From Steroidobacter gossypii (GTDB lineage: Bacteria; Pseudomonadota; Gammaproteobacteria; Steroidobacterales; Steroidobacteraceae), in assembly GCF_016801985.1 (NCBI RefSeq), contig NZ_JAEVLS010000002.1, forward strand, positions 1,054,001 through 1,118,000: a stretch of DNA of 64,000 bases. The letters are read 5' to 3'. Both the position numbers and the translations under genes were made by a program. This document shows positions 54,443 to 63,800 of the stretch, in pieces (position 1 is the first letter of the stretch; each line of letters opens with the position of its first letter). Below the pieces are notes generated by a model that saw only the letters and a program-made list of their open reading frames with translations, had not been told where the DNA came from and did no database searches.

Positions 54443-54913
54443 ATGATGGAAGGTCTGGACAAGATCGATCTGAAAATCTTGCGCGCGCTTCAGGAGGATG
54501 CGTCGCACTCGGCCGCCGAAATCGCCGATTCGGTAGGCCTGTCGCAGTCGCCCTGTTACCGGCGCATCCAGCGCCTGAAGGAAGAGGGCTATATCACCCG
54601 GATCGTGGCCATGCTGGATCGGCGCAAACTCAACCTGCTCACCCAGCTGTTCGTGCAGGTGAAGGTTATTCGCAACGACCAGCAAAGTCTGCAGGAGTTC
54701 ACCGATTACATTCGCAGCTTCCCGGAAGTGCTCGAATGTCACGTGATCCTGGGCGCCTACGATTTCCTGTTGCGCGTGGTGGTGCGCGACATGGAAGCCT
54801 ACGAGAAGTTTTATTTCGGCAAGCTGTCCACCGTGCCCAACATCCGCGAAGTGAATTCGTTCGTGGCTGCCTGGGAAGTGAAGTCGACGACCTCGCTGCC
54901 CCTGAAGGTCTGA
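54443..54913 (+). CDS. Lrp/AsnC-family regulator, copy 2
   Basis: A 156-residue regulator with AGGGGGA before two adjacent ATG codons (54443 and 54446). It is the same length as copy 1 and about two-thirds identical by eye. The HTH is SAAEIADSVGLSQSPCYRRIQRLKEEGYI and the sensing domain FVQVKVIRNDQQSLQEFTDYIRSFPEVLECHVILGAYDFLLRVVVRDM. Unlike copy 1 it has its own 291-bp upstream region with a palindrome, so it is probably expressed separately. The two could form mixed oligomers or respond to different amino acids. Confidence 0.9.
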   Translation: MMEGLDKIDLKILRALQEDASHSAAEIADSVGLSQSPCYRRIQRLKEEGYITRIVAMLDRRKLNLLTQLFVQVKVIRNDQQSLQEFTDYIRSFPEVLECHVILGAYDFLLRVVVRDMEAYEKFYFGKLSTVPNIREVNSFVAAWEVKSTTSLPLKV

Positions 54914-54945
54914 CGCGCGCATGCCGTCCGCTGTTGGCGCTAGAG

Positions 54946-54968
54946 GTTGCGCATACATCATGCGCAAC
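54946..54968 (+). terminator. Hairpin after the second lrp gene
   Basis: GTTGCGCAT and ATGCGCAAC form a perfect 9-bp stem with a 5-nt loop, 32 nt after the stop. No T-run is present; a candidate transcript-end structure. Confidence 0.45.
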
Positions 54969-55112
54969 ACGCGAATGGCGGAGGCATTTCCGCGAAGTTC
55001 CTGCCCAAGCGCAGGAGTAGGCTTCTGTAGCAACGAACCGCTGCGCTCGACGTAGCGGTCACAAACGGCCCGCAAGGGCTCACTAGAGCAGCACTGCTCG
55101 GGGGATACGGCG

Positions 55113-55535
55113 ATGAATCGAGCTTCCAAGCTTTTCGGCGGCACTCTGCTTGCAATGAGCATGTTCGCCGTCAGCCTGACGGTGCACGCCGAAGACGTGC
55201 AAGTCACATTGAGTGGCGATCAGGAAGTGCCGGCGGTGACCACGGCCGCCAAGGGCGAAGGCACGATCTCCGTCGCCGCCGACAAGAGCGTGACGGGCAA
55301 AGTGACCACCACCGGCGTGGAAGGCGTCGCAGCTCATATCCATCTCGCGGAGCCCGGGAAAAATGGGCCGCCAGTGATCACACTCGTCAAGTCGGCGGAC
55401 AACACCTGGAGCACGCCCGAGGGCGCCAGGCTCACCGATGAGCAGTATCAGGCGTTCAAGGCCGGCAATCTGTATGTGAACGTGCACAGCGCGAAACACA
55501 AGAGCGGCGAGATCCGCGGTCAGCTGAAACCGTAA
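55113..55535 (+). CDS. Exported CHRD-domain protein
   Basis: A 140-residue protein with a signal peptide (KLFGGTLLAMSMFAVSLTVHAE) and one CHRD domain: VQVTLSGDQEVPAVTTAAKGEGTISV, VAAHIHLAEPGKNGPPVITLVKS, YQAFKAGNLYVNVHSAKHKSGEIRGQL. CHRD domains come from chordin, and bacterial copies are secreted proteins of unknown role. The stop is 62 nt before the cytochrome gene. Confidence 0.88.
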   Translation: MNRASKLFGGTLLAMSMFAVSLTVHAEDVQVTLSGDQEVPAVTTAAKGEGTISVAADKSVTGKVTTTGVEGVAAHIHLAEPGKNGPPVITLVKSADNTWSTPEGARLTDEQYQAFKAGNLYVNVHSAKHKSGEIRGQLKP

Positions 55536-55596
55536 GCCAGTCGTGGCGCGGGGGGTACCAGATCCATCACGGGCCGCATCGGCAGCTGCACAGAAC

Positions 55597-56901
55597 ATGA
55601 GCAAACGCAAATTCGACGGTGGCGTGCGCGTCGCCGCCACCTGGGTCACGCTCGGTCTCACGTTTGGAATGGCGCTGCTCGCAGCGCTGTCATTCGCCAA
55701 TTCGAGCCAGGCGGACAGTTCACTGCCCACCTCGGGCGATCAAGCCAATTCATTGATCGAGCGTGGGCGATACCTGGCGCGCGCCGGCAACTGCGTCAGC
55801 TGTCACACCGCGCCGGACGGCCCCGCATTCGCCGGTGGCCTCGCGTTCCAGACGCCGTTCGGCAAGTTGTATTCGACCAATATCACGCCCGATCCGGAGA
55901 CCGGCATCGGCAAGTGGACCGAGCAACAGTTCGAGCGCGCGGTGCGCGAAGGCGTGCGGCCCGACGGCGCGCATCTGTATCCTGCATTCCCATACACCGC
56001 CTATACCAAGATCAGCGACGAAGATGTCTCGGCGTTGTTCGCGTATCTGAAGATCGTCAAGCCGGTGAACTTCACGCCGCCGGAGAACGAAATGGGTTTC
56101 CCGGCCAATCAGCGCTGGGCGCTCGGCCTGTGGAAGGCGCTGTTCTTCGAGGAAGGCCGTTTCCAGGCGGACAGCAAACAAACTCCCGAGTGGAATCGCG
56201 GCGCTTACCTGGTCGAAGGCCTGGGCCACTGCTCGGCCTGTCATTCGCCGCGCAATTTCATGGGCGCGGAAAAGACCAGCATGGCCATGACCGGCGGCGA
56301 GTACACCGACAAAGTGCCGAGCGGCGAGTACCGCGAGTGGTCCGCGCCCAATCTTACCGATGTGCCGAACGGCCTGGGGTCGTGGCCGGTGGAAGAGGTG
56401 GCCGCCTATCTGAAGACCGGCCGCAACGCGTTCAGCGAGACCCATGGGCCGATGAACGAAGTCATCTTGAACAGCACGCGGCATCTGAGCGACGCCGATG
56501 TGAAGGCCATGGCGGTGTACCTGAAGAGTCTGCCGGGCAACGTAGGAAACATCGGCAAGCCGGCCAGCGCGCAAGTGCTCAAGGACGGCGAGACGCTCTA
56601 CAACGTCAACTGCGGCACGTGTCACCAACCCGACGGTCTGGGCGCGTTGAGCGCCGACGCCGGCGCCAAGCTGGTCGGCAATCCCATGGTGCAAGCGAGC
56701 AATCCCGCCTCGCTGATCAACGTGATTCTGTATGGACCGCACCTGGCGAAGCTGCCGGGCCCGAAGCGCTGGAAGGACATGCCGGAGTTCGGCAGCAAGC
56801 TGGCCGACGAGGAGATCGCCGCCATCGCCAGCTACATGCGCGCTGCCTGGGGCAACGTCGGCGGGGCGGTCACCGAAGAACAAGTGGCCAAGCAGCGCTA
56901 A
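55597..56901 (+). CDS. Three-heme c-type cytochrome (dehydrogenase subunit-like)
   Basis: A 434-residue protein from the ATG at 55597; a GTG 54 nt upstream is also possible, and neither has a strong ribosome site. An N-terminal membrane/signal segment (VAATWVTLGLTFGMALLAALSFA) is followed by three heme motifs: CVSCH near residue 66, CSACH near residue 212 and CGTCH near residue 339. RGRYLARAGNCVSCHTAPDG, LFAYLK and GTCHQPDGLGA are typical of the cytochrome subunit of membrane alcohol, aldehyde or gluconate dehydrogenases. No catalytic dehydrogenase partner is adjacent; the next gene is cstA. Confidence 0.85.
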   Translation: MSKRKFDGGVRVAATWVTLGLTFGMALLAALSFANSSQADSSLPTSGDQANSLIERGRYLARAGNCVSCHTAPDGPAFAGGLAFQTPFGKLYSTNITPDPETGIGKWTEQQFERAVREGVRPDGAHLYPAFPYTAYTKISDEDVSALFAYLKIVKPVNFTPPENEMGFPANQRWALGLWKALFFEEGRFQADSKQTPEWNRGAYLVEGLGHCSACHSPRNFMGAEKTSMAMTGGEYTDKVPSGEYREWSAPNLTDVPNGLGSWPVEEVAAYLKTGRNAFSETHGPMNEVILNSTRHLSDADVKAMAVYLKSLPGNVGNIGKPASAQVLKDGETLYNVNCGTCHQPDGLGALSADAGAKLVGNPMVQASNPASLINVILYGPHLAKLPGPKRWKDMPEFGSKLADEEIAAIASYMRAAWGNVGGAVTEEQVAKQR

Positions 56902-56935
56902 GCTGTCCGGTCCTACAGCCAGCGGCGGGGGTTGA

Positions 56936-58969
56936 ATGAATAAACTGGTTTGGTTGCTGATCGCCGTGGTCGGCGCGTTCGCCATCGGCGGGCTCGCCGT
57001 GCATCGGGGCGAGTCCATCAATGCGATGTGGATCATCGTCGCGGCCGGCTGCGTCTATGCCATCGGCTATCGGCTATATAGCAAGTGGGTAGCGGCGAAG
57101 GTGCTGGTGCTGGATGCAGCCCGCGCAACCCCTGCGGTGCGCATCAATGACGGCCGTGACTTCGTGCCGACCAACAAATGGATCGTGTTCGGTCATCACT
57201 TCGCCGCCATCGCCGGCCCGGGTCCGTTGATCGGCCCGACCCTGGCCGCGCAGTTCGGTTACTTGCCTGGCACGTTGTGGATCCTGGTCGGCGCGGTGCT
57301 CGGCGGCTGCGTGCAGGACATGACGGTGTTGTTCCTGTCCACACGACGCAACGGACGCAGCTTGGGACAGATGGCGCGCGACGAGCTCGGGCCGATCGGC
57401 GGTTATGCGGCCATGCTCGGCACGCTGGTGATCATGGTGATCCTCATCGCCGTGCTGGGCCTCGTGGTGGTCAACGCCATGCGCCACAGCCCGTGGGGCA
57501 CGTCGACCGTATTCGCGACCATTCCCATCGCGCTGCTGATCGGCATCTACATGCGAGACATTCGTCCGGGCCGCGTGCTCGAGGCATCGGTGCTGGGCGT
57601 CGCGCTGCTGTTGTTCGCGGTGGTCGGCGGCGGCTGGATCGACAGTCATCCGACCTTGCGGACGTTCTTCGATCTCGACGCCATCACGCTGGCGTGGTTC
57701 GTCATCGGCTACGGCTTCATCGCCGCGGTGCTGCCGGTCTGGCTGCTGCTCGCGCCGCGCGACTATCTCTCGACGTTTCTAAAGCTCGGCACGGTGGTGC
57801 TGCTCGCCGTCTCGGTCATCGTGATGCGGCCCGACATTCAAATGCCGGCGTTGACGCAATTCATCGATGGCACGGGCCCGATCTTCGGCGGCACGCTGTT
57901 TCCGTTCGTGTTCATCACGATTGCGTGTGGCGCCATCTCGGGTTTTCACGCGCTGGTGTCCAGCGGCACCACGCCGAAGTTGATCGGCAACGAAGCCGAT
58001 GTGCGCATGATCGGTTACGGCAGCATGATGCTGGAGTCGGGGGTCGCCATCATGGCGATGATCGCCGCGACCATGCTCGATCCAGGGGTGTTCTTCGCCA
58101 TCAACAGCGGGCCCGGCGCGGTCGGCGCGACGCCGGAAGCGGCGGTCGCGACCATCACCAGCTGGGGCTTCCCGGTGACGGTCGAGCAGATGCAGGCGCT
58201 CGCGGCCGAGATGGGCGAGAGCACCTTGTTTGCTCGCACCGGCGGCGCGCCGTCGCTTGCGGTCGGCATGGCCAGCATTTTCGCCTCGACCTTCGGTCAG
58301 CACATGATGGCGCTGTGGTACCACTTCGCGATCATGTTCGAAGCGGTGTTCATCCTGACCACGCTCGACGCGGGCACGCGCGTCGGTCGCTTCATGCTCC
58401 AGGATGCGCTCGGGCACGTGTGGCCCAAGATGGGGCAGACCTCGTGGTACCCCTCGGTGCTGATTTCGAGCGCGTTGATCGTGGCGGGCTGGGGCTACTT
58501 CCTGTATATCGGAGTCATCGATCCGAACGGCGGCATCAATATTCTGTGGCCGTTGTTCGGTATCTCCAACCAGTTGCTGGCCGGCATCGCTCTGTGTATC
58601 TGCACGGGCATCCTGGTGAAGCAGGGTAAGGTGCGTTATTCGTGGGTAACGGGCGTGCCGCTGGCATGGCTCACGCTCGTGACCACCACGGCGACCTGGG
58701 AAAAGGTCGTCTCCGACGATGTGCGTATCGGCTTTCTGGCCGCTGCCGATCAGATCGCATCGAAACTGGCTGCTGGCACGCTGCCGCCCGAACAAGCGGC
58801 GGTCGCGCCACAGCTGATCTTCAATCAACGTCTCGATGCCGTGCTGGCGATCGTGCTGACCCTGATCCTCTGGATCGTGATCGCCGATACCGCCCGCGTG
58901 TGCTTGCGAGTCGTGCAAGGGTTGCCGGTGCCGCCCAGCTCGGAGGCGCCGGCTCGAGGAGCGGCATGA
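56936..58969 (+). CDS. cstA: CstA-family carbon-starvation transporter
   Basis: A 677-residue integral membrane protein. Landmarks: NDGRDFVPTNKWIVFGHHFAAIAGPGPLIGPTLAAQFGYLPG near residues 61-102, FPFVFITIACGAISGFHALVSSGTTPKLI near residues 322-350, and GGINILWPLFGISNQLLAGIAL near residues 528-549. CstA takes up peptides or pyruvate under carbon limitation. About 15-18 membrane helices are expected. Length is normal. Its stop overlaps the start of a small HTH gene by 4 nt; in E. coli that place is taken by ybdD, which is not seen here. Confidence 0.93.
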   Translation: MNKLVWLLIAVVGAFAIGGLAVHRGESINAMWIIVAAGCVYAIGYRLYSKWVAAKVLVLDAARATPAVRINDGRDFVPTNKWIVFGHHFAAIAGPGPLIGPTLAAQFGYLPGTLWILVGAVLGGCVQDMTVLFLSTRRNGRSLGQMARDELGPIGGYAAMLGTLVIMVILIAVLGLVVVNAMRHSPWGTSTVFATIPIALLIGIYMRDIRPGRVLEASVLGVALLLFAVVGGGWIDSHPTLRTFFDLDAITLAWFVIGYGFIAAVLPVWLLLAPRDYLSTFLKLGTVVLLAVSVIVMRPDIQMPALTQFIDGTGPIFGGTLFPFVFITIACGAISGFHALVSSGTTPKLIGNEADVRMIGYGSMMLESGVAIMAMIAATMLDPGVFFAINSGPGAVGATPEAAVATITSWGFPVTVEQMQALAAEMGESTLFARTGGAPSLAVGMASIFASTFGQHMMALWYHFAIMFEAVFILTTLDAGTRVGRFMLQDALGHVWPKMGQTSWYPSVLISSALIVAGWGYFLYIGVIDPNGGINILWPLFGISNQLLAGIALCICTGILVKQGKVRYSWVTGVPLAWLTLVTTTATWEKVVSDDVRIGFLAAADQIASKLAAGTLPPEQAAVAPQLIFNQRLDAVLAIVLTLILWIVIADTARVCLRVVQGLPVPPSSEAPARGAA

Positions 58970-59181
58970 TTCATTCGATTCGCAGATCTCTTCCCGCTAA
59001 CACCTGGTCCACCGAGGACATCCGATTGCTGCGCCAACTGGCCACGAGCGGCGCATCGCTCGAGACGATGGCCGTCACGCTGCGCCGGACGCCCTCGGCG
59101 ATCAGAAACAAGGCGACCATGCATGGCATCTCCCTCAGACGCTGCGGCGAGAGCTTGACTTCGGAAGCCGTCAGCGCATGA
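58966..59181 (+). CDS. Small HTH (SANT/GcrA-like) protein coupled to cstA
   Basis: A 71-residue protein whose ATG overlaps the cstA stop (ATGA), so translation is coupled. The sequence SWSTEDIRLLRQL-like (here TWSTEDIRLLRQLATSGASLETMAVTLRRTPSAIRNKATMHGISL) matches small Myb/SANT or GcrA-like HTH proteins with a W...ED...L pattern. It probably binds DNA. It overlaps the next gene by 4 nt as well. The link with cstA is by position only. Confidence 0.65.
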   Translation: MIHSIRRSLPANTWSTEDIRLLRQLATSGASLETMAVTLRRTPSAIRNKATMHGISLRRCGESLTSEAVSA

Positions 59182-59738
59182 AACGGACTCTCCGCGCGGC
59201 GCTTGCAATCGCGACGCTGTACGGCGGGTCGCTCTGTGTCGCTCACGCGGCGCAGAGCCCGCTCGAAATCAACGCATGTGAGTTGCTGACGCCGGCGGAG
59301 ATCAGCGCAGCCATCGGGCTGCCCGTCGATAACGGCCGTCGACAGGACGAGGGCATGTCGCGCGATGGGCAGTATTCATCGTCCTGCATCTGGATGATCG
59401 AGCCCGGCAAGGCGCCGGATGCAACCGCGCCGGCGCGGGGACGACGCTTCGTTATCCTCAACGCCATGCAGTGGCCGGCCGGCCGCGACATGGCCAGGAA
59501 ATTCCTGCAGGCGTTTCACGATTCGGCCGAGAAGGGCATCATCGCCTCCAAGCCCTCGCCGCGAAAGTTCGGCGACGAAGCTTTATGGTGGGGCGATGGC
59601 CTGGCGGTGCGCCGGGGCGATGTGAGCTTCGGTCTTTCGGTGTTCATGCCACAGCGGAACGGAGTACGCACCAGCGCCATGGAAGAAAAACTCGCGCCAC
59701 ACGTGCTACGGCGGCTGGATCAAAAGAGCGCGGTCTGA
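59178..59738 (+). CDS. Small exported protein of unknown function
   Basis: A 186-residue protein with a signal peptide (LRAALAIATLYGGSLCVAHAA) followed by a domain beginning NACELLTPAEISAAIGLPV and continuing CIWMIEPGKAPD, MARKFLQAFHDSAEKG and FGDEALWWGDGLAVRRGDVSFGLSVF. This resembles DUF3558-like or similar small lipoprotein domains, only weakly. It overlaps the HTH gene by 4 nt, so it belongs to the cstA operon. Confidence 0.7.
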   Translation: MKRTLRAALAIATLYGGSLCVAHAAQSPLEINACELLTPAEISAAIGLPVDNGRRQDEGMSRDGQYSSSCIWMIEPGKAPDATAPARGRRFVILNAMQWPAGRDMARKFLQAFHDSAEKGIIASKPSPRKFGDEALWWGDGLAVRRGDVSFGLSVFMPQRNGVRTSAMEEKLAPHVLRRLDQKSAV

Positions 59739-59792
59739 AGTAAGATCCGGGCGTCCAAGTTCCCCAGTCTCCCAAGGCGTCCAGGAGGAACC

Positions 59793-60146
59793 ATGTATCG
59801 CTTACGCACGCTGATCGTCACCGCCGTTGTCACCGGAGCGCTCGCCGGCACCGCGCTGGCTCACCATGGCTGGAGCGGTTACGAGTCGGAGCTGCAGAAG
59901 GTGTCGGGCGTCATCGAGCAGACCAGCTATGCCAATCCGCATGGCTCGATTCAGTTGAAGACCGCCGACAAGAGCTGGGAGGTCATCCTGGCGCCGCCTT
60001 CGCGCATGACCAATCGCGGTCTCACCGAAGCAATGCTCAAGGTCGGCACGACCGCGACGGTCGAAGGCTATCGGAGCACCAGCGATGAGCAGGAGATGCG
60101 CGCCGAGCGCATCACCGTCGCAGGCAAGACTGTCGAACTGCGCTAG
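59793..60146 (+). CDS. Exported DUF6152 protein
   Basis: A 117-residue protein with CCAGGAGGA before the ATG. A signal peptide (LIVTAVVTGALAGTALAHHG) leads to HHGWSGYESELQKVSGVIEQTSYANPHGSIQLKTADKSWEVILAPPSRMTNRGL, characteristic of DUF6152. It is a small periplasmic beta-rich protein of unknown function. It converges on the stress-protein gene with an 8-bp gap. Confidence 0.8.
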   Translation: MYRLRTLIVTAVVTGALAGTALAHHGWSGYESELQKVSGVIEQTSYANPHGSIQLKTADKSWEVILAPPSRMTNRGLTEAMLKVGTTATVEGYRSTSDEQEMRAERITVAGKTVELR

Positions 60147-60154
60147 TTCCTGTC

Positions 60155-60715
60155 CTAAGCGCGCACCAGCGTTCCGCCCGCGGCCTGCCATTCGTTTTGC
60201 AGATAGGCAGTGTCCGCGTCGGAACGCGCTTGCACGCCGATCAGCACGCCGCCCCCGCGGATGTGACTTTCGTATTCCTCGATGCGTCCCTTGGGAATGC
60301 CCCAATTGGTGAGCAGGCCGACCAGTCCACCGGCCACGCCCGCCGCTGCGCCGGCCGCCAATGCAACTGCGATCGGACCTGCGAAGATCACACCCGGAAG
60401 CAAAGCTGCCGTGCCTACGGCAGCAAGCGCGGTACCGATGGTTGCGGCCGTGCCGCCCGGCGGACCACCCACCTTGTCCGCGGCGGGTTGTTGCGACGGT
60501 TGTTTCTTTTCGGTGCTCTCGGCGGCCTTGTCGGCCAGCTCGGTTTCGACCTGATCGACTTTGAAATGGCGACGGCGGGTTTCCTCCGACAGCACCAGGT
60601 TGATGTCGTCACGCGTGTAGCCGCGCGACAACGCCGCTCCGTAGGCGCGCTCCACGCCGGCCGCGTCTGTGAACAATGCCGTCACCATCGCTGCATTGCC
60701 AATCGAAGGCGTCAT
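60155..60715 (-). CDS. YflT/GsiB-like stress protein with glycine-zipper membrane region
   Basis: A 186-residue protein. The N-terminal VTALFTDAAGVERAYGAALSRGYTRDDINLVLSEE near residues 11-45 resembles the YflT (general stress protein 17M) domain. A charged linker precedes a Gly/Ala-rich helical pair (GTAATIGTALAAVGTAALLPGVIFAGPIAVALAAGAAAGVAGGLVGLL), a glycine-zipper-like stretch. The C-terminus is a globular VLIGVQARSDADTAYLQNEW. The ATG at 60715 follows GGGGGGCC at tight spacing. Probably membrane-associated and stress-related (inference). Confidence 0.75.
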   Translation of the reverse strand: MTPSIGNAAMVTALFTDAAGVERAYGAALSRGYTRDDINLVLSEETRRRHFKVDQVETELADKAAESTEKKQPSQQPAADKVGGPPGGTAATIGTALAAVGTAALLPGVIFAGPIAVALAAGAAAGVAGGLVGLLTNWGIPKGRIEEYESHIRGGGVLIGVQARSDADTAYLQNEWQAAGGTLVRA

Positions 60716-60892
60716 AGGCCCCCCATGAAGATGATCGGGAGAGGATTGGGAGATGTTTGCTGCGGGATCGCTCCTGGCGGTTCACCTGCCCAACGCCATG
60801 CCGGCAGGGATCGTTCCGCCGCCTCGCCGCGATGACGGTTGCCATTCCTGATTTGTCTGAGTTATAAAGCCCTCCTCAGACGGGGGAACAAC

Positions 60893-63800
60893 ATGCAAGC
60901 AATAAGAACGGCGCTCGCCGCGGGCGTGCTGCTGATCGTGGGCGGCTGTCTGCTCGATGCGCCCGATCCGACGGTCGACGCCAACGCCATCACTCACAAC
61001 GACCTGGCGGTTCACGATCCATCGGTGATTCGCGCCGACGACGGCAGTTTCTATGTATTCGGCTCGCATCTGGCGGCGGCGCGCAGCACCGATCTGATGA
61101 ACTGGCAGTACGTCGCCAATGGCGTGGACCCGACCAATCCGCTGTACAGCACGATTCCTGCCGCGGGCAACGAGTGGACCGGAGCGCCAGGCTCCTGGGC
61201 CGCCGATGTCATCAAGCTCAAGAACGGCAAATATCACTTCTACTACAGCTTCTGCGGCATTCCGCCGGACGGCGAGTGCACCGGGCCGCGCTCCTATCTC
61301 GGCCTGGCCACGTCGGATCACATCGACGGGCCATACGTCGATCAAGGCATCTTTCTGCGCTCGGGCATGTCGGCGGCCGAGATTGCCGCGGGGTATGGGC
61401 CCGAAGGCATCGAACGTTACGACGCGACCATTCATCCCAATACCATCGACCCGGATGTTTTCTACGATCGGCAGGGCCGCTTGTGGATGACCTACGGCTC
61501 GTACTCCGGCGGCATCTTCATCCTGCGAATGGACGAAACCACCGGCAAGCCGCTGCCCGGACAAGGCTACGGCAAACACCTGGCGGGCGGCGACCACAGC
61601 GCCATCGAAGGCAGCTACATTCTTTACAGCCCGCAGACCGGCTATTACTACCTGTTCGCATCGTTCGGCGGCTTTGTTTCCACCGACGGTTACAACATTC
61701 GCATCGCACGCTCGCGCAATCCCGATGGGCCCTATCTCGACGCGGCAGGGCGCGATCTGGCGCAGGCCCGTGGCAATTGGGACAGCATCGCGCCGTATGG
61801 AGTGAAGCTGATGGGCGGCTTCAACTTCGCGGCCGCACCGGGCGACCGGGAAAGCTCGCGCGGCTATGTTTCGCCAGGCCACAACTCCGCGTATTACGAT
61901 CCTGCAACCAAGAAACATTTCCTCATCACTCACACACGATTTCCGAACCGGGGCGAAGCGCATTCGATCCGGGTGCACGAGCTGTTCGTCAATGCCGATG
62001 GCTGGCTGGTCGCCTCCCCGCATCGCTATGTGCCCATTCAGGGCAACAACATCGTCGACGCCAACGATGCGCTGGGCGATTACAAGTTCATCGATCTGGG
62101 CAAGGACATCAACCGGCAACCCAAGCAGTCGGTCTATGTTTCCTTGAACGCCGACTACACCATCAGCGGCGAAGTCACCGGCCAGTATCGGCGTTATTTC
62201 GCCGACCCGAGCCGCATCAGCATCCAGCTGGACGGCGTGGCGCAGAGCTTCGAGGGCCGGCTCGCGTGGCAATGGAACGAAGCGGCGGGTCGCCTCGTGC
62301 CGGTGTTCACGGCGGTGAACAGCGAAGGCGTGTCGATCTGGGGCTCGAAGCTCGAAAAGCGCACCACACGCCAGGCGCTCAAGGACGTGGCCGCCAGTTT
62401 GACGCTGCCCGAGACGATCAAGGGCGGCACATTGGATCTGCCGACGCGCGGCACGCGTGCGGCCACTATCGTGTGGAGCTCGAGCGATACCTCGGTCATT
62501 CAGGCCGATGGCACGGTCAATCGGCCCAACGTGGGTGAGGGCGACCGCACCGTCACGCTCACGGCGACCATCACATTGAATGGCGTCACCACGCGGCGTG
62601 AGTTTCAGGTCACGGTGCCGGCGCGGCTGCCGTTCAATCGCGTGGCGCATTTCGGTTTCGAGAATTCGTTGGGCGAGCAGCTCGGGCGCTTTACCGCCGC
62701 CACCGCCACTGGCGATCGCATCTGGAATGTGGGCGCGGTGGGGTTCGGCGCCGGTCAGCAAGGACAGGCGGTGGATCTGGATGGCGCTTCAGGTGTGTTG
62801 CTGCCCGAGGGAGTGATCGACAACTACGAATACACCGTGTCGTTCTGGGCGCATCCACGGACGCTGACTGGATTTACGCCGGCGTTTTTCGGCGCGGTCG
62901 ATGAGCAAACCGACGCCGCCGGCATGCCGTCCTCGAACCGTTGGATCAGCCTGGTGCCGCAGAGCTGGGACGGCAACACCATGCTGTGGAGTGGCAGCGA
63001 AGCGTGGTTCGACGGTAGCGCCGGCGAACGAATCCCGGCGAATGCCTGGACGCACGTGGCGTTCTCGGTGAATCGCGGCGTCGTGTCCGTGTACTTGAAC
63101 GGCGTGCGCAAGTTCTCCGCTGGAACGCTCAGCGATTTCTTCAGCACGCGCGCCGGCAAGTTCGCGCTCGGCGTGAACTACTGGGATGCGCCGTTCAACG
63201 GCCTGATCGATGAGTTGAAGATCTATGAGGCAAGCTTGTCGGCCGCCGAAATTCGCGGCCTGGACATCGATGGTTTGTCCGGCCCGCAGTTGTTGCAGTC
63301 GGCGGTGCAGATTCTCGATCTGGGCAATGTGAGCGCCGTGCAGGACGATCTGCCGCTGTTGCGTACCGGGCCTTACGCGTCGGCGGTGAGCTGGCAATCT
63401 TCGCGCCCGGAGGTGGTGAGCCCGACCGGTGAGGTGACGCGTCCGGGACGCGACTCGCCCGATGTGGACGTGACATTGACGGCCACCCTTACCTTGAACG
63501 GGATGCAGGCCACCAAGACGTTCAACGTGACAGTGCGTTCGCTCGCGCCGCCGTCGCCGGTTGCCGCGTATGACTTCGAGAACGATCTGAATGCATCGGC
63601 CGGAGCATTTGGACCGGGTGTCGTGGTCGGCAGTCGGCCCGATCAGGGCGGCGGCGACGTTTCGTTTGCAGCGGGCGCGGCAGGCCGCGCTCTGGTGCTG
63701 AACGGCGCCTCGGGCGTGCGCTTGCCGGACGGGCTCATCGACGATCACAGCTATTCCATTTCGCTCTGGCTGCAGCCCACGGCGGTGTCGCAGTTCACGC

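Noticed and set aside
54914-55112. Possible tRNA or small RNA between the second lrp gene and the CHRD gene
   Set aside because: Only a 9-bp hairpin is present; no cloverleaf, T-loop motif or CCA-like end was found.
60782-62761. A 659-codon minus-strand frame opposite the GH43 gene
   Set aside because: GH43 catalytic motifs are intact on the plus strand; the opposite frame reads as shadow sequence.
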